Source of the DNA: JAMQPK01 sp035937795
GTDB lineage: Bacteria > Acidobacteriota > Vicinamibacteria > Vicinamibacterales > JAMQPK01
Reading direction: 5' to 3'
DNA: 64,000 bases
Assembly: GCA_035937795.1 (NCBI GenBank)
Contig: DASZHO010000089.1
Location: 1 to 64,000 of the forward strand
The position numbers were made by a program, and so were the translations under genes. The notes under the pieces were generated by a model. It was given only the letters and a program-made list of their open reading frames with translations. It ran no database searches and was not told the origin of the DNA. Positions 50,808 through 59,641 of the stretch are shown one piece after another; the stretch's first letter is position 1, and each line of letters starts with the position of its first letter.

Positions 50808-53301
50808 CTCTCTCTCCCACCACCAGCTCCAGCCGCGAAGCCGTGGCGGCGTCCACCGCGTGCCGGCTGAACGGGAGAGGATGATAGCGCCCTTCGCGCC
50901 ACAGTGAATTCTGGTCGAAATAGTGCGGACTGGCTGCGTGCCCCGACTGGCCCGCTGTATTCACCGCCAGCGAGAGATCCCACGCGCCGACATCGAGTAT
51001 CTGGCGATACGACGCCGCTTCGGATGTTTCGTACGGGCGGCGCAAGTTCGTCGCTGTCTTGTTCACCGTCATCCCGTCACCAGCCACGGGAATCGGCCCG
51101 CGGCTGAAGAACCAGTCCAGCACGCGTCCACCGCCCCCCAACGGGTGCGCAAATTTCACCGCATGCATGCGATCCCAGCGCCAGTCCGTCTCAGCGCCGA
51201 ACTTCGCGCGCGTCGACGCCAGCGCGTCTTCTGCCGCCAGGCGCGCGATATCGTCGCGCGTCTCGCGAACATCCGGCGTGGACCGATCGTCGAACCAGGG
51301 TGAATTCGGGTCGCCGATGATGGCGTGCAAGCCGGCGAATCGTTCGTGCGCAGCATAGCGATAAAACCGATCGTAGAGGGCGCCCGGGAGGTCGTCGGCA
51401 AATGTGCGGCGCCATAACGCTTCTTCGAACGCCTCGTAGAGCGCCGAAACGGGCCGCGCGTCTACGCGCCGGTCCCATTGCCGCAGCTCGGCGGGCGCGG
51501 CTGTGCCCACGGCGTTGATGATGGCATCGGCCGAGAGGCTGACGATATCGGCTTGTACGCTGGCCATCGACGAGATGTCGAGCCCGCGTCTGGCTCCCAG
51601 CAGCGCGGTGATGCGTTCGGCGCGGAACGGCGCCACCCAGTCGCGCGTGATGAGAAACCGGGAGTCTCGATCGACCTCGTTGTTTGCCGTCACGATCTGA
51701 CCCGAGGCTGGGTTGAGCACCGAAGGCAGCTCGTCGCCGCTGACGGTTCCGTTCCATTCGTTCTCGGCCATCCAGCCGATCGTGGGCATGGTTCCGTCGC
51801 CGGTGCGGCGGACCGGCAGCACTCCGGACATCGCGTATCCGATATTGCCGTCGACATCGGCGTACACGAAATTCTGCGAGGGCGCGGAAAAGCGATGGAC
51901 CGCGGCAAGAAACCCGGTCCAATTCGCGGCGTGCGCCAGCGCCTCGAAGGCGTCGGCGGAGCCGCCCGAGCCGAGGGCGTCCCACTTCAGCGCAAGGACA
52001 TTTTCCTCGAGGGGGAGTTGGCCGCGATCTGCGGGAAAGATCTCGCGCCAATCCTCGGCATTCAGAATCGGGCCGTGGCGGGTCCGGCGCACCTCGAACG
52101 GCACAGGCGCCGCGCGCCCCCTGACGCGAACGTCGCGTCGAGTCGTGTCAATCGGCAGCCAGTTGTCGCCGTTGACGAGATACCGTTGCCGCGAGCCGTC
52201 CAGCCGTTCGATGTAGAAATCCTGCACGTCGGCGCCGGAATTGGTCAGCCCCCACGCGATCCGATCGTTGTGGCCGATGATCACGAACGGAAGGCCCGGA
52301 ATCGTAACGCCGGCGACGTTCATTCCCGGCTGCCCGGCGGCAACGATATGGGCTTCCCACCACACCGACGGCATCTCGATCGCAAGATGCGGATCGTTGG
52401 CCAGCAGCGGCCGCCCCGACGCGGTGCGCGCCCCGCTCACCACCCAGCTGTTGCTGGCCGCATGGTGCTCGTCCGAGAGCCATTCGAGGCCGGGAGGATA
52501 GCCGGCAGAATCGTTGGAGGCGCCACGCGCTGCCCCGCCGGGGTCCCCGTGCACATCCGCGAGTATTACCGGCGCCCAGGCCGGGGGGGCGCCGAACAGC
52601 TCGGCCGCCCGCGGGCCGACCTCTCTCTGGAGCGAGTACCTCAGCAGCTCCGCCTGATGATTCTCGCCAAGCCGCCACGCGAACAGTTTTCCGATGGCGA
52701 GCGAGTCGACCGGCGTCCACGGTTCGGGCGCCGCTCGCAGCAACTGCATCTCCAGCGGCCGCTTCCACCCTCCCGCTGCGGCGATAGCCGCGTTCACGCC
52801 GGCCGCATAGTTCTCGAGCGCCGCGCGCGCCGGGGGCGCGGCGTGCGTCCATTCGATCTCGGCCGCCCGCCTGAGGTCGAGGGTGAGAAACCGTTCATCT
52901 ATCGCGAGCGTATCCGGCCCGAGCAGCTCGGACAGCCGGCCCGAGGCCGCCCGCCGGTAGAGATCCATCTGCCACAGACGATCGCGGCCCTGAAGGTAAC
53001 CGACGGCCCTCCACGCGTCGGGCTCGGATGCCGCATAGATGTGGGGGAGGGCGAACCGATCGAAGCGCACGTCGACCGGAGCGCGCAGACCATCGACCGG
53101 GGTCCGGCCGTCTAAGGGAGGGATGACCCTTCGGGTCCACCACCACCCCGCCCCCGAGACTCCGGCCGCGGCGACAAGCAACAGCGCCACGACGGACCCC
53201 ACGCGCCGCCGCGGCGCCGGGGACCCCTCCGGGCGCCGGCCCCTTGCCGCCCGTGAGGCCATTCGATTAGGATCGGCTGTTGGTGGTACGGCCGCTGCCA
53301 C
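50800..53301 (-). CDS. Penicillin acylase family (Ntn hydrolase)
   Basis: An 833-residue protein from a GTG at 53301; an ATG at 53262 is an alternative. A membrane helix or signal anchor lies at residues 36-56. The precursor's beta chain would begin at Ser 283 (HHAASNSWVVSGART), the N-terminal nucleophile left by self-cleavage. The following GRPLLANDPHLAIEMPSVWWEAHI and HNDRIAWGLTNSGADVQDFYIE match. The alpha-chain region has PHIYAASEPDAWRAVGYLQGRDRLWQMDLYRRAASGRLSELLG. It hydrolyses amide bonds such as acyl-homoserine lactones or beta-lactams; specificity cannot be told. The final residues derive from the heptamer array. Confidence 0.9.
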   Translation of the reverse strand: MAAAVPPTADPNRMASRAARGRRPEGSPAPRRRVGSVVALLLVAAAGVSGAGWWWTRRVIPPLDGRTPVDGLRAPVDVRFDRFALPHIYAASEPDAWRAVGYLQGRDRLWQMDLYRRAASGRLSELLGPDTLAIDERFLTLDLRRAAEIEWTHAAPPARAALENYAAGVNAAIAAAGGWKRPLEMQLLRAAPEPWTPVDSLAIGKLFAWRLGENHQAELLRYSLQREVGPRAAELFGAPPAWAPVILADVHGDPGGAARGASNDSAGYPPGLEWLSDEHHAASNSWVVSGARTASGRPLLANDPHLAIEMPSVWWEAHIVAAGQPGMNVAGVTIPGLPFVIIGHNDRIAWGLTNSGADVQDFYIERLDGSRQRYLVNGDNWLPIDTTRRDVRVRGRAAPVPFEVRRTRHGPILNAEDWREIFPADRGQLPLEENVLALKWDALGSGGSADAFEALAHAANWTGFLAAVHRFSAPSQNFVYADVDGNIGYAMSGVLPVRRTGDGTMPTIGWMAENEWNGTVSGDELPSVLNPASGQIVTANNEVDRDSRFLITRDWVAPFRAERITALLGARRGLDISSMASVQADIVSLSADAIINAVGTAAPAELRQWDRRVDARPVSALYEAFEEALWRRTFADDLPGALYDRFYRYAAHERFAGLHAIIGDPNSPWFDDRSTPDVRETRDDIARLAAEDALASTRAKFGAETDWRWDRMHAVKFAHPLGGGGRVLDWFFSRGPIPVAGDGMTVNKTATNLRRPYETSEAASYRQILDVGAWDLSLAVNTAGQSGHAASPHYFDQNSLWREGRYHPLPFSRHAVDAATASRLELVVGERGK

Positions 53302-53335
53302 TTCAGAAGCTTACAGCGAAGCTCAAACACCAGAG

Positions 53336-53353
53336 ATGGAGAATGCCCGTTGA
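53336..53353 (+). CDS. Five-codon mini-ORF overlapping the ABC ATPase start
   Basis: ATG at 53336 encodes M-E-N-A-R and a TGA at 53351-53353 that overlaps the TTG start (53350) of the ABC ATPase gene. This could couple translation to the weak TTG start, but it may be chance. Confidence 0.25.
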   Translation: MENAR

Positions 53354-54375
53354 TTGAGGTTCAGCACCTCACGAAGCGCTACGGCCGCGTCACTGCGGTC
53401 GACGACCTGACGTTCAAGGTGGAGCGGGGTGAAATCCTCGGCTTCCTCGGCCCGAACGGCGCCGGCAAGACCACGACCATGCGTATCCTGACCGGCTACA
53501 TGCCGGCCACCGAAGGCAAGGCTGTCGTGGCGGGCTTCGACGTGTTCGACCAGCCGATCGAGGCCAAGCGCCGCACCGGCTATCTGCCGGAGACGCCTCC
53601 GCTCTATCCGGAGATGACCGTGCGCGAGTATCTGCAGTTTGTCGCGCGCATCAAGATCAAAGGCGTGCGCGCCAGCGAGCGCCGGCAGCGCGTGGAAGAC
53701 GCCATGCGGCGCACGCGCGTGGACGACATGGCGACCCGCCACTGCGGGAAGCTCTCGAAAGGCTACCGGCAGCGCGTGGGTCTCGCGCAGTCGATTTTGC
53801 ACAATCCCGAAGTGCTCATCCTGGACGAACCCACGGCCGGGCTCGACCCCAAGCAGATTATTGAAACCCGGCAGCTCATCAAGGAGCTTGGCGGCACCCA
53901 CACGATTATTCTCAGCACGCACATCCTTCCCGAGGTGTCCCAGACCTGCGAGCGCGTCGTCATCATCAACAAGGGCCGCATGGTGGCCGTGGACACGCCA
54001 AGCAACCTCACCGCGAAGCTACGCGGCTCCGAGACGATGTACGTGCAAATCGACTCGTCGGGACAGGATGCCTCCGCCGTTCTCCGGTCGCTCGCGGGCG
54101 TCACCGGCGTGTCCATTGTCGACACCAACGCCGGCTATGCCGGTTACGAAGTCAACAGCGGGGCTGGCCGCGACATCCGGCGCGATCTGGCGCGCGCGGT
54201 TGTGTCGCAGAACTGGGGCCTGCTCGAGCTGCGCCCCACGCGGATGAGCCTCGAGGAAATCTTCCTCAGCCTGACGACCGAAGAAGAAGATAAAGAGAGC
54301 GCCGAGACGGACCCCACGAGCGGCAGCCGCTCGGGGGACCCGGAGCCGGCGTCGGGAGCCGAACAGCATGGGTAA
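53350..54375 (+). CDS. ABC transporter ATP-binding protein (GldA-like)
   Basis: A 341-residue ATPase from a TTG at 53350. Walker A is GFLGPNGAGKTTTMRILTG (residues 33-51), the signature is KLSKGYRQRVGLAQSIL, and Walker B is EVLILDEPTAGLDP. The roughly 90-residue C-terminal part and tail are not conserved. With the permease, GldG-like and DUF4340 genes it forms a complex of the GldA-GldF-GldG type. The start has no good ribosome-binding site; it may be coupled to the mini-ORF. Confidence 0.93.
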   Translation: MIEVQHLTKRYGRVTAVDDLTFKVERGEILGFLGPNGAGKTTTMRILTGYMPATEGKAVVAGFDVFDQPIEAKRRTGYLPETPPLYPEMTVREYLQFVARIKIKGVRASERRQRVEDAMRRTRVDDMATRHCGKLSKGYRQRVGLAQSILHNPEVLILDEPTAGLDPKQIIETRQLIKELGGTHTIILSTHILPEVSQTCERVVIINKGRMVAVDTPSNLTAKLRGSETMYVQIDSSGQDASAVLRSLAGVTGVSIVDTNAGYAGYEVNSGAGRDIRRDLARAVVSQNWGLLELRPTRMSLEEIFLSLTTEEEDKESAETDPTSGSRSGDPEPASGAEQHG

Positions 54376-55132
54376 CATCCTCGCGATCGCGCAAAAAGAG
54401 CTTCGGTCGTACTTCGCGTCGCCGATCGCCTACGTCATCATCGGGTTCTTCGCGCTCGTGTTCGGCTATTTCTACATCGTCTCGATTTCGTTCTTCCTGT
54501 CGGCCGCGATGCAGATGGGCATTCCGGGGCAGGGCCAGGTGAACATCAACAGCATGGCCATCCGGCCGCTGCTCCAGAACGTGAGCGTCGTGGCGCTGTT
54601 CGTGCTGCCGCTCATCACCATGCGCACCTACGCGGAAGAAAAGCGCTCGGGCACCATCGAGCTGCTGCTCACGTCGCCGCTCACCGATTTTCAAATCATC
54701 ATGGGCAAGTTTCTGGGCGCCGTGGCGCTTTACGCGCTGATGCTGGCGATCACGCTGATTCACATCGCCGTGCTGTTCATTTACGGCAACCCCGAGTGGA
54801 AGCCAATCCTGACTGGCTACCTCGGCCTGCTGTTGATGGGCGCGTCGTTCATCTCGATCGGCTTGCTGATCTCCAGCCTCACGAAGAACCAGATCGTGGC
54901 CGGCATGATCACCTTCGCGGTGCTGTTGCTGTTGTGGACGCTGACGTGGGCCACCGATTCGGCAGGCCCCACGATGCAGAAGGTGCTGGAAGCGGTATCG
55001 ATTACCGGCCATTTCGACGATTTTGCCAAGGGCGTGATCGCGCTGAGGCACGTGGTGTACTACTTGAGCTTCATCAGCTTTGGATTATTTCTAACCGCCA
55101 AGTCGGTCGACAGCGAACGCTGGCGCGGGTGA
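54368..55132 (+). CDS. ABC transporter permease (GldF-like)
   Basis: A 254-residue permease of the ABC-2 type with six predicted helices. The first is AYVIIGFFALVFGYFYIVSISFFLSAAM. The periplasmic loop is short (PGQGQVNINSMAIRPLLQNVSVVALFVLPLITMRTYAEEKRSGTIELLLTSPLTDF is the conserved ABC-2 motif). It overlaps the ATPase gene by 8 bp and is followed by the GldG-like gene after 7 bp. GldF homologues pair with GldA and GldG. Confidence 0.92.
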   Translation: MGNILAIAQKELRSYFASPIAYVIIGFFALVFGYFYIVSISFFLSAAMQMGIPGQGQVNINSMAIRPLLQNVSVVALFVLPLITMRTYAEEKRSGTIELLLTSPLTDFQIIMGKFLGAVALYALMLAITLIHIAVLFIYGNPEWKPILTGYLGLLLMGASFISIGLLISSLTKNQIVAGMITFAVLLLLWTLTWATDSAGPTMQKVLEAVSITGHFDDFAKGVIALRHVVYYLSFISFGLFLTAKSVDSERWRG

Positions 55133-55139
55133 GAGAGGA

Positions 55140-56726
55140 ATGCTGAATACCATCTTGGGCATCGTCGGTTGGATCGGCACGCTGCTGATATTTGCCGGCG
55201 TCGCGATCCGAATGTTCCGTCCGCAATGGGACCAGTACGCCTACTGGGCGGCCATCGCCGGCCTGGTGTGCGTGGCGCTCTACACGCTGAGCCAGTGGCG
55301 CGAAATTGTGCGCTCGTTCAGCAGACGCGAAGCGCGGTTCAGCGCGCTGTCGGTGATCAGCATTGCCGCGGTGCTCGCCATTCTGGTGGGCGTCAACTAC
55401 CTGGTGATTCGCCGCGACAAGCAATGGGACCTGACGGCCACCAAGTCGTTCACGCTGTCGGACGAGACGGTGAAGGTGCTGAACAGATTGAGCGGCCCGG
55501 TGAATGTTCGCGTGTACGACCAGCCGCAGGGGTTTCAGCGCTTCCGCGATGCGCTCGGGCCCTACGCGCTCGCCAACAAGAACGTGTCGGTCGAGTACAT
55601 CGATGCCGACCGCCAGCCCACACGGGTGAAACAGGACGAGGTGCTGAATTACGGCACGGTGGTCATCGAGTATCAGGGCCGCAAAGAGCACGTCATGAGC
55701 GACCGGGAGCAGGAACTGACCAACGGGCTCGTGAAGGTGACCACCGGCCGCACGGTGAAGGCCTACTTCGTCGAAGGGCACGGCGAAAAGAGCAGCACGA
55801 GCGTGGAGCGGGGTGGATATTCCAGCGCCCTGGACGTGCTGAAGCGCGACAACTACACCGTCGACAGGCTGGTGCTCGCGCAGACATCCGCGGTGCCGAA
55901 AGACGCGTCGGTGATCGTGATTGCGGGGCCAGCCGCCGACTACCTGCCGCCGGAAATCGACGCCATCAGGAAATATCTGCGGAGCGGCGGCAAAGCGCTG
56001 TTCCTCCTCGACCCGGTGATTGGCAACGCCATGCATCCGCTGCCGGCCCTCGAGGCCCTGTTGAAGGACTGGGGCGTGTCGATGGGACACGACGTGGTCC
56101 TCGACGTCAGCGGCATCGGCCAGATGCTCGGCACCGATGCGTCGGTGCCCGTCGTCACACCTCCGTATCCGCAGCACGCGATCACGAAGGACTTCGGGCT
56201 GCTGACGGCCTTTCCTCTTGCGCAGTCGGTCAGCGGCGAAGCCGGCTCCAACCCGAACGAAACCGTGCAGAACTTTCTCCAGACGAGCGACCGGAGCTGG
56301 TCGGATGCCGACGTGAAATCGCTGGTGTCCGGCGGCAAAGTCGCCTTCAACGAGAAGGCGGGCGACAAGAAGGGCCCGATTACGATCGGGTTGACGGTCA
56401 GCGAGACGGCCAGGGACCAGGCCACGGCGCCCGGGACCCCCGACAGCCCCACGGACAAGCCGCAGACCCGCATCGTGGTCATCGGCGATTCCGACTTCGC
56501 GTCCAATGCCGCCGCCGGCGTGCAGGGCAATTCCGATCTGTTCGTCAACATCAACAACTGGCTGACGCAACAGGAAGATTTGATTTCGATCCACCCGCGC
56601 GCCACAGACGACCGCCGCATTGCGCTGACTGCGGACCAGCAGCGCCGGCTGGCCTGGATGTCGCTGCTGCTGATCCCGGGCCTGGTGCTGGGAGCGGGCG
56701 TCTTCACCTGGTTCCAGAGGCGGTAA
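55140..56726 (+). CDS. GldG-like ABC auxiliary membrane protein
   Basis: A 528-residue protein with GAGAGAGGA before the ATG. Two N-terminal helices (residues 5-25 and 30-48) and one near 72-92 precede the large soluble ABC-auxiliary domain (residues 95-490), with LTATKSFTLSDETVKVLNRLSGPVNVRVYDQPQG, VKAYFVEGHGEKSST and YLRSGGKALFLLDPVIGN. The C-terminal helix is at about residues 505-525. It is found next to GldA and GldF; the domain resembles amidase-like hydrolases but has no clear catalytic site. Confidence 0.88.
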   Translation: MLNTILGIVGWIGTLLIFAGVAIRMFRPQWDQYAYWAAIAGLVCVALYTLSQWREIVRSFSRREARFSALSVISIAAVLAILVGVNYLVIRRDKQWDLTATKSFTLSDETVKVLNRLSGPVNVRVYDQPQGFQRFRDALGPYALANKNVSVEYIDADRQPTRVKQDEVLNYGTVVIEYQGRKEHVMSDREQELTNGLVKVTTGRTVKAYFVEGHGEKSSTSVERGGYSSALDVLKRDNYTVDRLVLAQTSAVPKDASVIVIAGPAADYLPPEIDAIRKYLRSGGKALFLLDPVIGNAMHPLPALEALLKDWGVSMGHDVVLDVSGIGQMLGTDASVPVVTPPYPQHAITKDFGLLTAFPLAQSVSGEAGSNPNETVQNFLQTSDRSWSDADVKSLVSGGKVAFNEKAGDKKGPITIGLTVSETARDQATAPGTPDSPTDKPQTRIVVIGDSDFASNAAAGVQGNSDLFVNINNWLTQQEDLISIHPRATDDRRIALTADQQRRLAWMSLLLIPGLVLGAGVFTWFQRR

Positions 56727-56727
56727 C

Positions 56728-58077
56728 ATGCGCCGGTTTGGGTCAACCGTCATTCTGCTGGTCGTCGCAGTCGCGTTCGGCGCCTACCTTTACTTCGTCG
56801 ACGCGAAAAAGCCCGTCGCCGACGAGAAGGCCAAGCAGAAAGTCTTCTCGTACGATTCGTCGAAGATTGTCCAACTGCAGATCAAATCTGCCACCGGCGA
56901 CGTCACCTCGCTGAAGAAGGGCTCGGGCGGCTGGACCATCGTCAAGCCCGTCGATGCGGAGGCCGATCAGAACAGCGCCTCGGATGTGGCCGCGAGCCTC
57001 GCGAATCTCGACCAGGACCGCGTGGTCGACGAGAACGCGACCGATCTGAAGACCTACGGCCTCGCGGAACCCAGAATCGACGTGTCGTTCAACATCGATG
57101 GCGACAAGGACACGCATAGAATCCTGATTGGCGACAAGAGCCCGACCGGCATCGGCGTGTACGCCAAGCTGCCGAACAGCAACAAGGTTTTCCTCGTCGC
57201 CACCTCGCTCGACACGTCGCTGAACCGATCGACGTTCGACCTGCGGGACAAGACCGCGTTGAAGTTCGACCAGGACAAGGTTGACTCGGTCGAGCTGAGG
57301 TCGAAGAACCAGACCATCCTGCTCGCCCGAACGGGAGAGGATTGGAAGCTTGTGAAGCCCATCGAGGCGCCGGCCGACTTCTCCAGCGTGCAAGGATTGA
57401 TCGGCCAGATTCACTCGGCGCAAATGACGGCGCTGAAGGACTCGCCGGACGACCTGAAAGACCTGAAGAAATTCGGGCTCGACAAGCCGGAGGTCAGCGC
57501 GACGCTCGGCACCGGCGGTTCTCACGTGACGCTCGAGTTGGGCTCAAAGGCCGATACCGTCACGCTGTGGGCGCGTGACCCGGCCAAGCCGATCGTCTTC
57601 AGCATCGGCAACGGTGTGGCCGAGGAACTTCGAAAGACGACGTTCGACTTGCGCCGGAAGGAGTTGTTCGCGTTCAGGTCGTTCAATGCCACCCGTTTCG
57701 AGATCGTCCGCGGTAAAGACACGCGGGCGTTCGAACGGGTCAAAGGCAGCGCCCCGAATGCGCCCGACACGTGGAAGCAGCTGCTCCCGGCCGTGAAGAC
57801 TGTTGACGCCAGCAACTTCGAGGGCGCGCTGCTGGAATTCTCCAATCTTCGTGCCTCGGCGGCCGTCGACAAGGCAGGTCCAGCCACCGGCCTCAACACA
57901 CCGGCCGCAATCATCACGGTCAAATTTGACGACGGGAAGAAGGAAGAGCGCGTCACATTCGGACGCTCGAGCCCCGGCCCCGACGTCTTCGCCTCACGCC
58001 CCGACCAACCAGGCGCGCTCAAGGTTGAAACCGGAAAGTTCGACGACGCTCTGAAGAAGCTTGATTCGATTCAGTAG
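56728..58077 (+). CDS. DUF4340 domain protein
   Basis: A 449-residue protein that begins one base after the GldG-like gene's stop. The N-terminal helix (residues 6-24) anchors it. Repeated beta-domain modules follow (VFSYDSSKIVQLQIKSATGDVTSLKKGSGGWTIVKPVDAEADQNSASDVAASLANL, and again near residues 190-260). DUF4340 proteins usually accompany GldA/F/G clusters and are thought to be periplasmic partners of the complex. No catalytic site is visible. Confidence 0.88.
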   Translation: MRRFGSTVILLVVAVAFGAYLYFVDAKKPVADEKAKQKVFSYDSSKIVQLQIKSATGDVTSLKKGSGGWTIVKPVDAEADQNSASDVAASLANLDQDRVVDENATDLKTYGLAEPRIDVSFNIDGDKDTHRILIGDKSPTGIGVYAKLPNSNKVFLVATSLDTSLNRSTFDLRDKTALKFDQDKVDSVELRSKNQTILLARTGEDWKLVKPIEAPADFSSVQGLIGQIHSAQMTALKDSPDDLKDLKKFGLDKPEVSATLGTGGSHVTLELGSKADTVTLWARDPAKPIVFSIGNGVAEELRKTTFDLRRKELFAFRSFNATRFEIVRGKDTRAFERVKGSAPNAPDTWKQLLPAVKTVDASNFEGALLEFSNLRASAAVDKAGPATGLNTPAAIITVKFDDGKKEERVTFGRSSPGPDVFASRPDQPGALKVETGKFDDALKKLDSIQ

Positions 58078-59581
58078 GTTCGCCCTACTTGGCCTGTGCG
58101 TCCTGTCCGCCTGTGGCGGCGCGCGCCACGTAGCGGTCACTCCCCTCTCGCCCGTCGAATCGCTTCAAAGAGATCTCACCGCCATCTTCCAGGCCCCCGA
58201 GTTCGATCGGTCCATCTGGAGCGTGCTCGTGCGGCCGGCGTCGTCGAGCGAAAACCTGTTTTCGCTCAACGCCTCGAAGCTGGTGATGCCCGGCTCGAAC
58301 ATGAAAATCCTCACGCTGGCGGCCGCCGCCGACCAGCTGGGGTGGGACTATCGCTACGAGACGAAGATCGTCACGACGGCGCCTGTGGAAGCGGGCGTGC
58401 TGCTAGGCGACTTGATCGTCGTCGGCAGCGGCGATCCGAGCATCAGCGAGCGCAGCGACGAGCACGGCATCCTGCAATCCATGGCCCAGCAGCTCAGGGA
58501 TGCCGGCATTCGCCAGATCGACGGCCGGATCATCGGAGACGATGATGTGTTCGACGGCCAGCGGCTCGGCGAAGGCTGGGCCTGGGACAATCTTCCATAC
58601 GGCTATTCGGCGCCGGTCACGGCGCTGGAGTACAACGAGGGATCGGTCGATCTGGTCATTCGCGCCGGAGCAGCGGCTGGAGATGCCGTCGCGATTCAGA
58701 TCCAGCCGGAGGGCAGCGGCCTGGAGATCGAAAACCGCCTTGTCACCGCCGCGGAGACGGCGAACGGCGCGCTGACGCTGGAGCGCCTGCCGGGTTCGTC
58801 GCATCTGGTCGTGCGAGGGCAGATTCCCGCCAAGGCGGCGCCATTTGCGAGAACCGCATCGGTCGACAATCCCACGCGGTTTTTTGTGAACGCCTTGCGC
58901 GCGGCGCTCATCGCCGAAGGCATCCAGGTGAGCAAGGGCGCCCTGGATATCGACGACATGAGCTCGAAACCCGATCGATCGGGCGCGCGGACGCTGGCCA
59001 CACGTCTTTCCCCGCCGCTGGCCGTGCTCGCCACGTCGATGATGAAGGTCAGCCAGAACCAGTACGCCGAGCTGCTGTTGAAGACGCTCGGCGGCCGCCA
59101 GGCGCTTGCCGATCGCCTTCGAAGCCTCGGCATCGCCGACGACAGCTACATCATCGCGGACGGCTCCGGATTGTCCCGCTACGATTTCGTGACCGAGGAG
59201 GCCCTCGTAAGGCTTCTGCAGCTGTTTCGCGATCGCCCGGCTGACCGGGCGCCGTTCACCGCAACGCTTCCGGTGGCCGGGCGCGACGGGACGCTGGCAA
59301 GGCGCCTGACGGGAACCCCCGCCGAAGGCAGGGTCCGCGCCAAGAGCGGAACCATCGACAACGTGCGCGCGCTGTCGGGTTACCTGGATACGGCCAACGG
59401 CGACACGCTGGTGTTTTCGATGATCGCCAACAATTTTTCGCTGCCGGTGGCGCAGATCGACGCCGCCGTCGATCATGCGCTCGTCCGCCTGGTCTCGTTC
59501 ACGCAATCACCAGGCGCCGGGGCCGGCGGCGGGCGGGCTGCGCCGCGGGGGCCGGCACGGCCGAGCGATACACCGCCCTGA
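58061..59581 (+). CDS. dacB: D-alanyl-D-alanine carboxypeptidase/endopeptidase (PBP4 type)
   Basis: A 506-residue penicillin-binding protein from a TTG at 58061 that overlaps the DUF4340 stop. A lipobox (LSAC near residue 18) supports this start. Active-site motifs are SxxK at residues 79-82 (PGSNMK), SxN in KVSQNQY (about residue 330) and KSG near residue 430 (RAKSGTIDNVRALSGY). It trims peptidoglycan peptides. The C-terminal tail is Gly/Ala/Pro-rich. Confidence 0.9.
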   Translation: MIRFSRFALLGLCVLSACGGARHVAVTPLSPVESLQRDLTAIFQAPEFDRSIWSVLVRPASSSENLFSLNASKLVMPGSNMKILTLAAAADQLGWDYRYETKIVTTAPVEAGVLLGDLIVVGSGDPSISERSDEHGILQSMAQQLRDAGIRQIDGRIIGDDDVFDGQRLGEGWAWDNLPYGYSAPVTALEYNEGSVDLVIRAGAAAGDAVAIQIQPEGSGLEIENRLVTAAETANGALTLERLPGSSHLVVRGQIPAKAAPFARTASVDNPTRFFVNALRAALIAEGIQVSKGALDIDDMSSKPDRSGARTLATRLSPPLAVLATSMMKVSQNQYAELLLKTLGGRQALADRLRSLGIADDSYIIADGSGLSRYDFVTEEALVRLLQLFRDRPADRAPFTATLPVAGRDGTLARRLTGTPAEGRVRAKSGTIDNVRALSGYLDTANGDTLVFSMIANNFSLPVAQIDAAVDHALVRLVSFTQSPGAGAGGGRAAPRGPARPSDTPP

Positions 59582-59641
59582 ACGGGACGGGTTCCTCGCC
59601 ATTGGGGCGCGCCGAGCCCGGCGGGACCGGCCCAGGCGGGC

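Noticed and set aside
59582..59641. Terminator between dacB and the MFS gene
   Set aside because: GC-rich inverted sequences are present (for example GGCCC and GGGCC), but no T-tract follows on either strand, so I cannot support a call.
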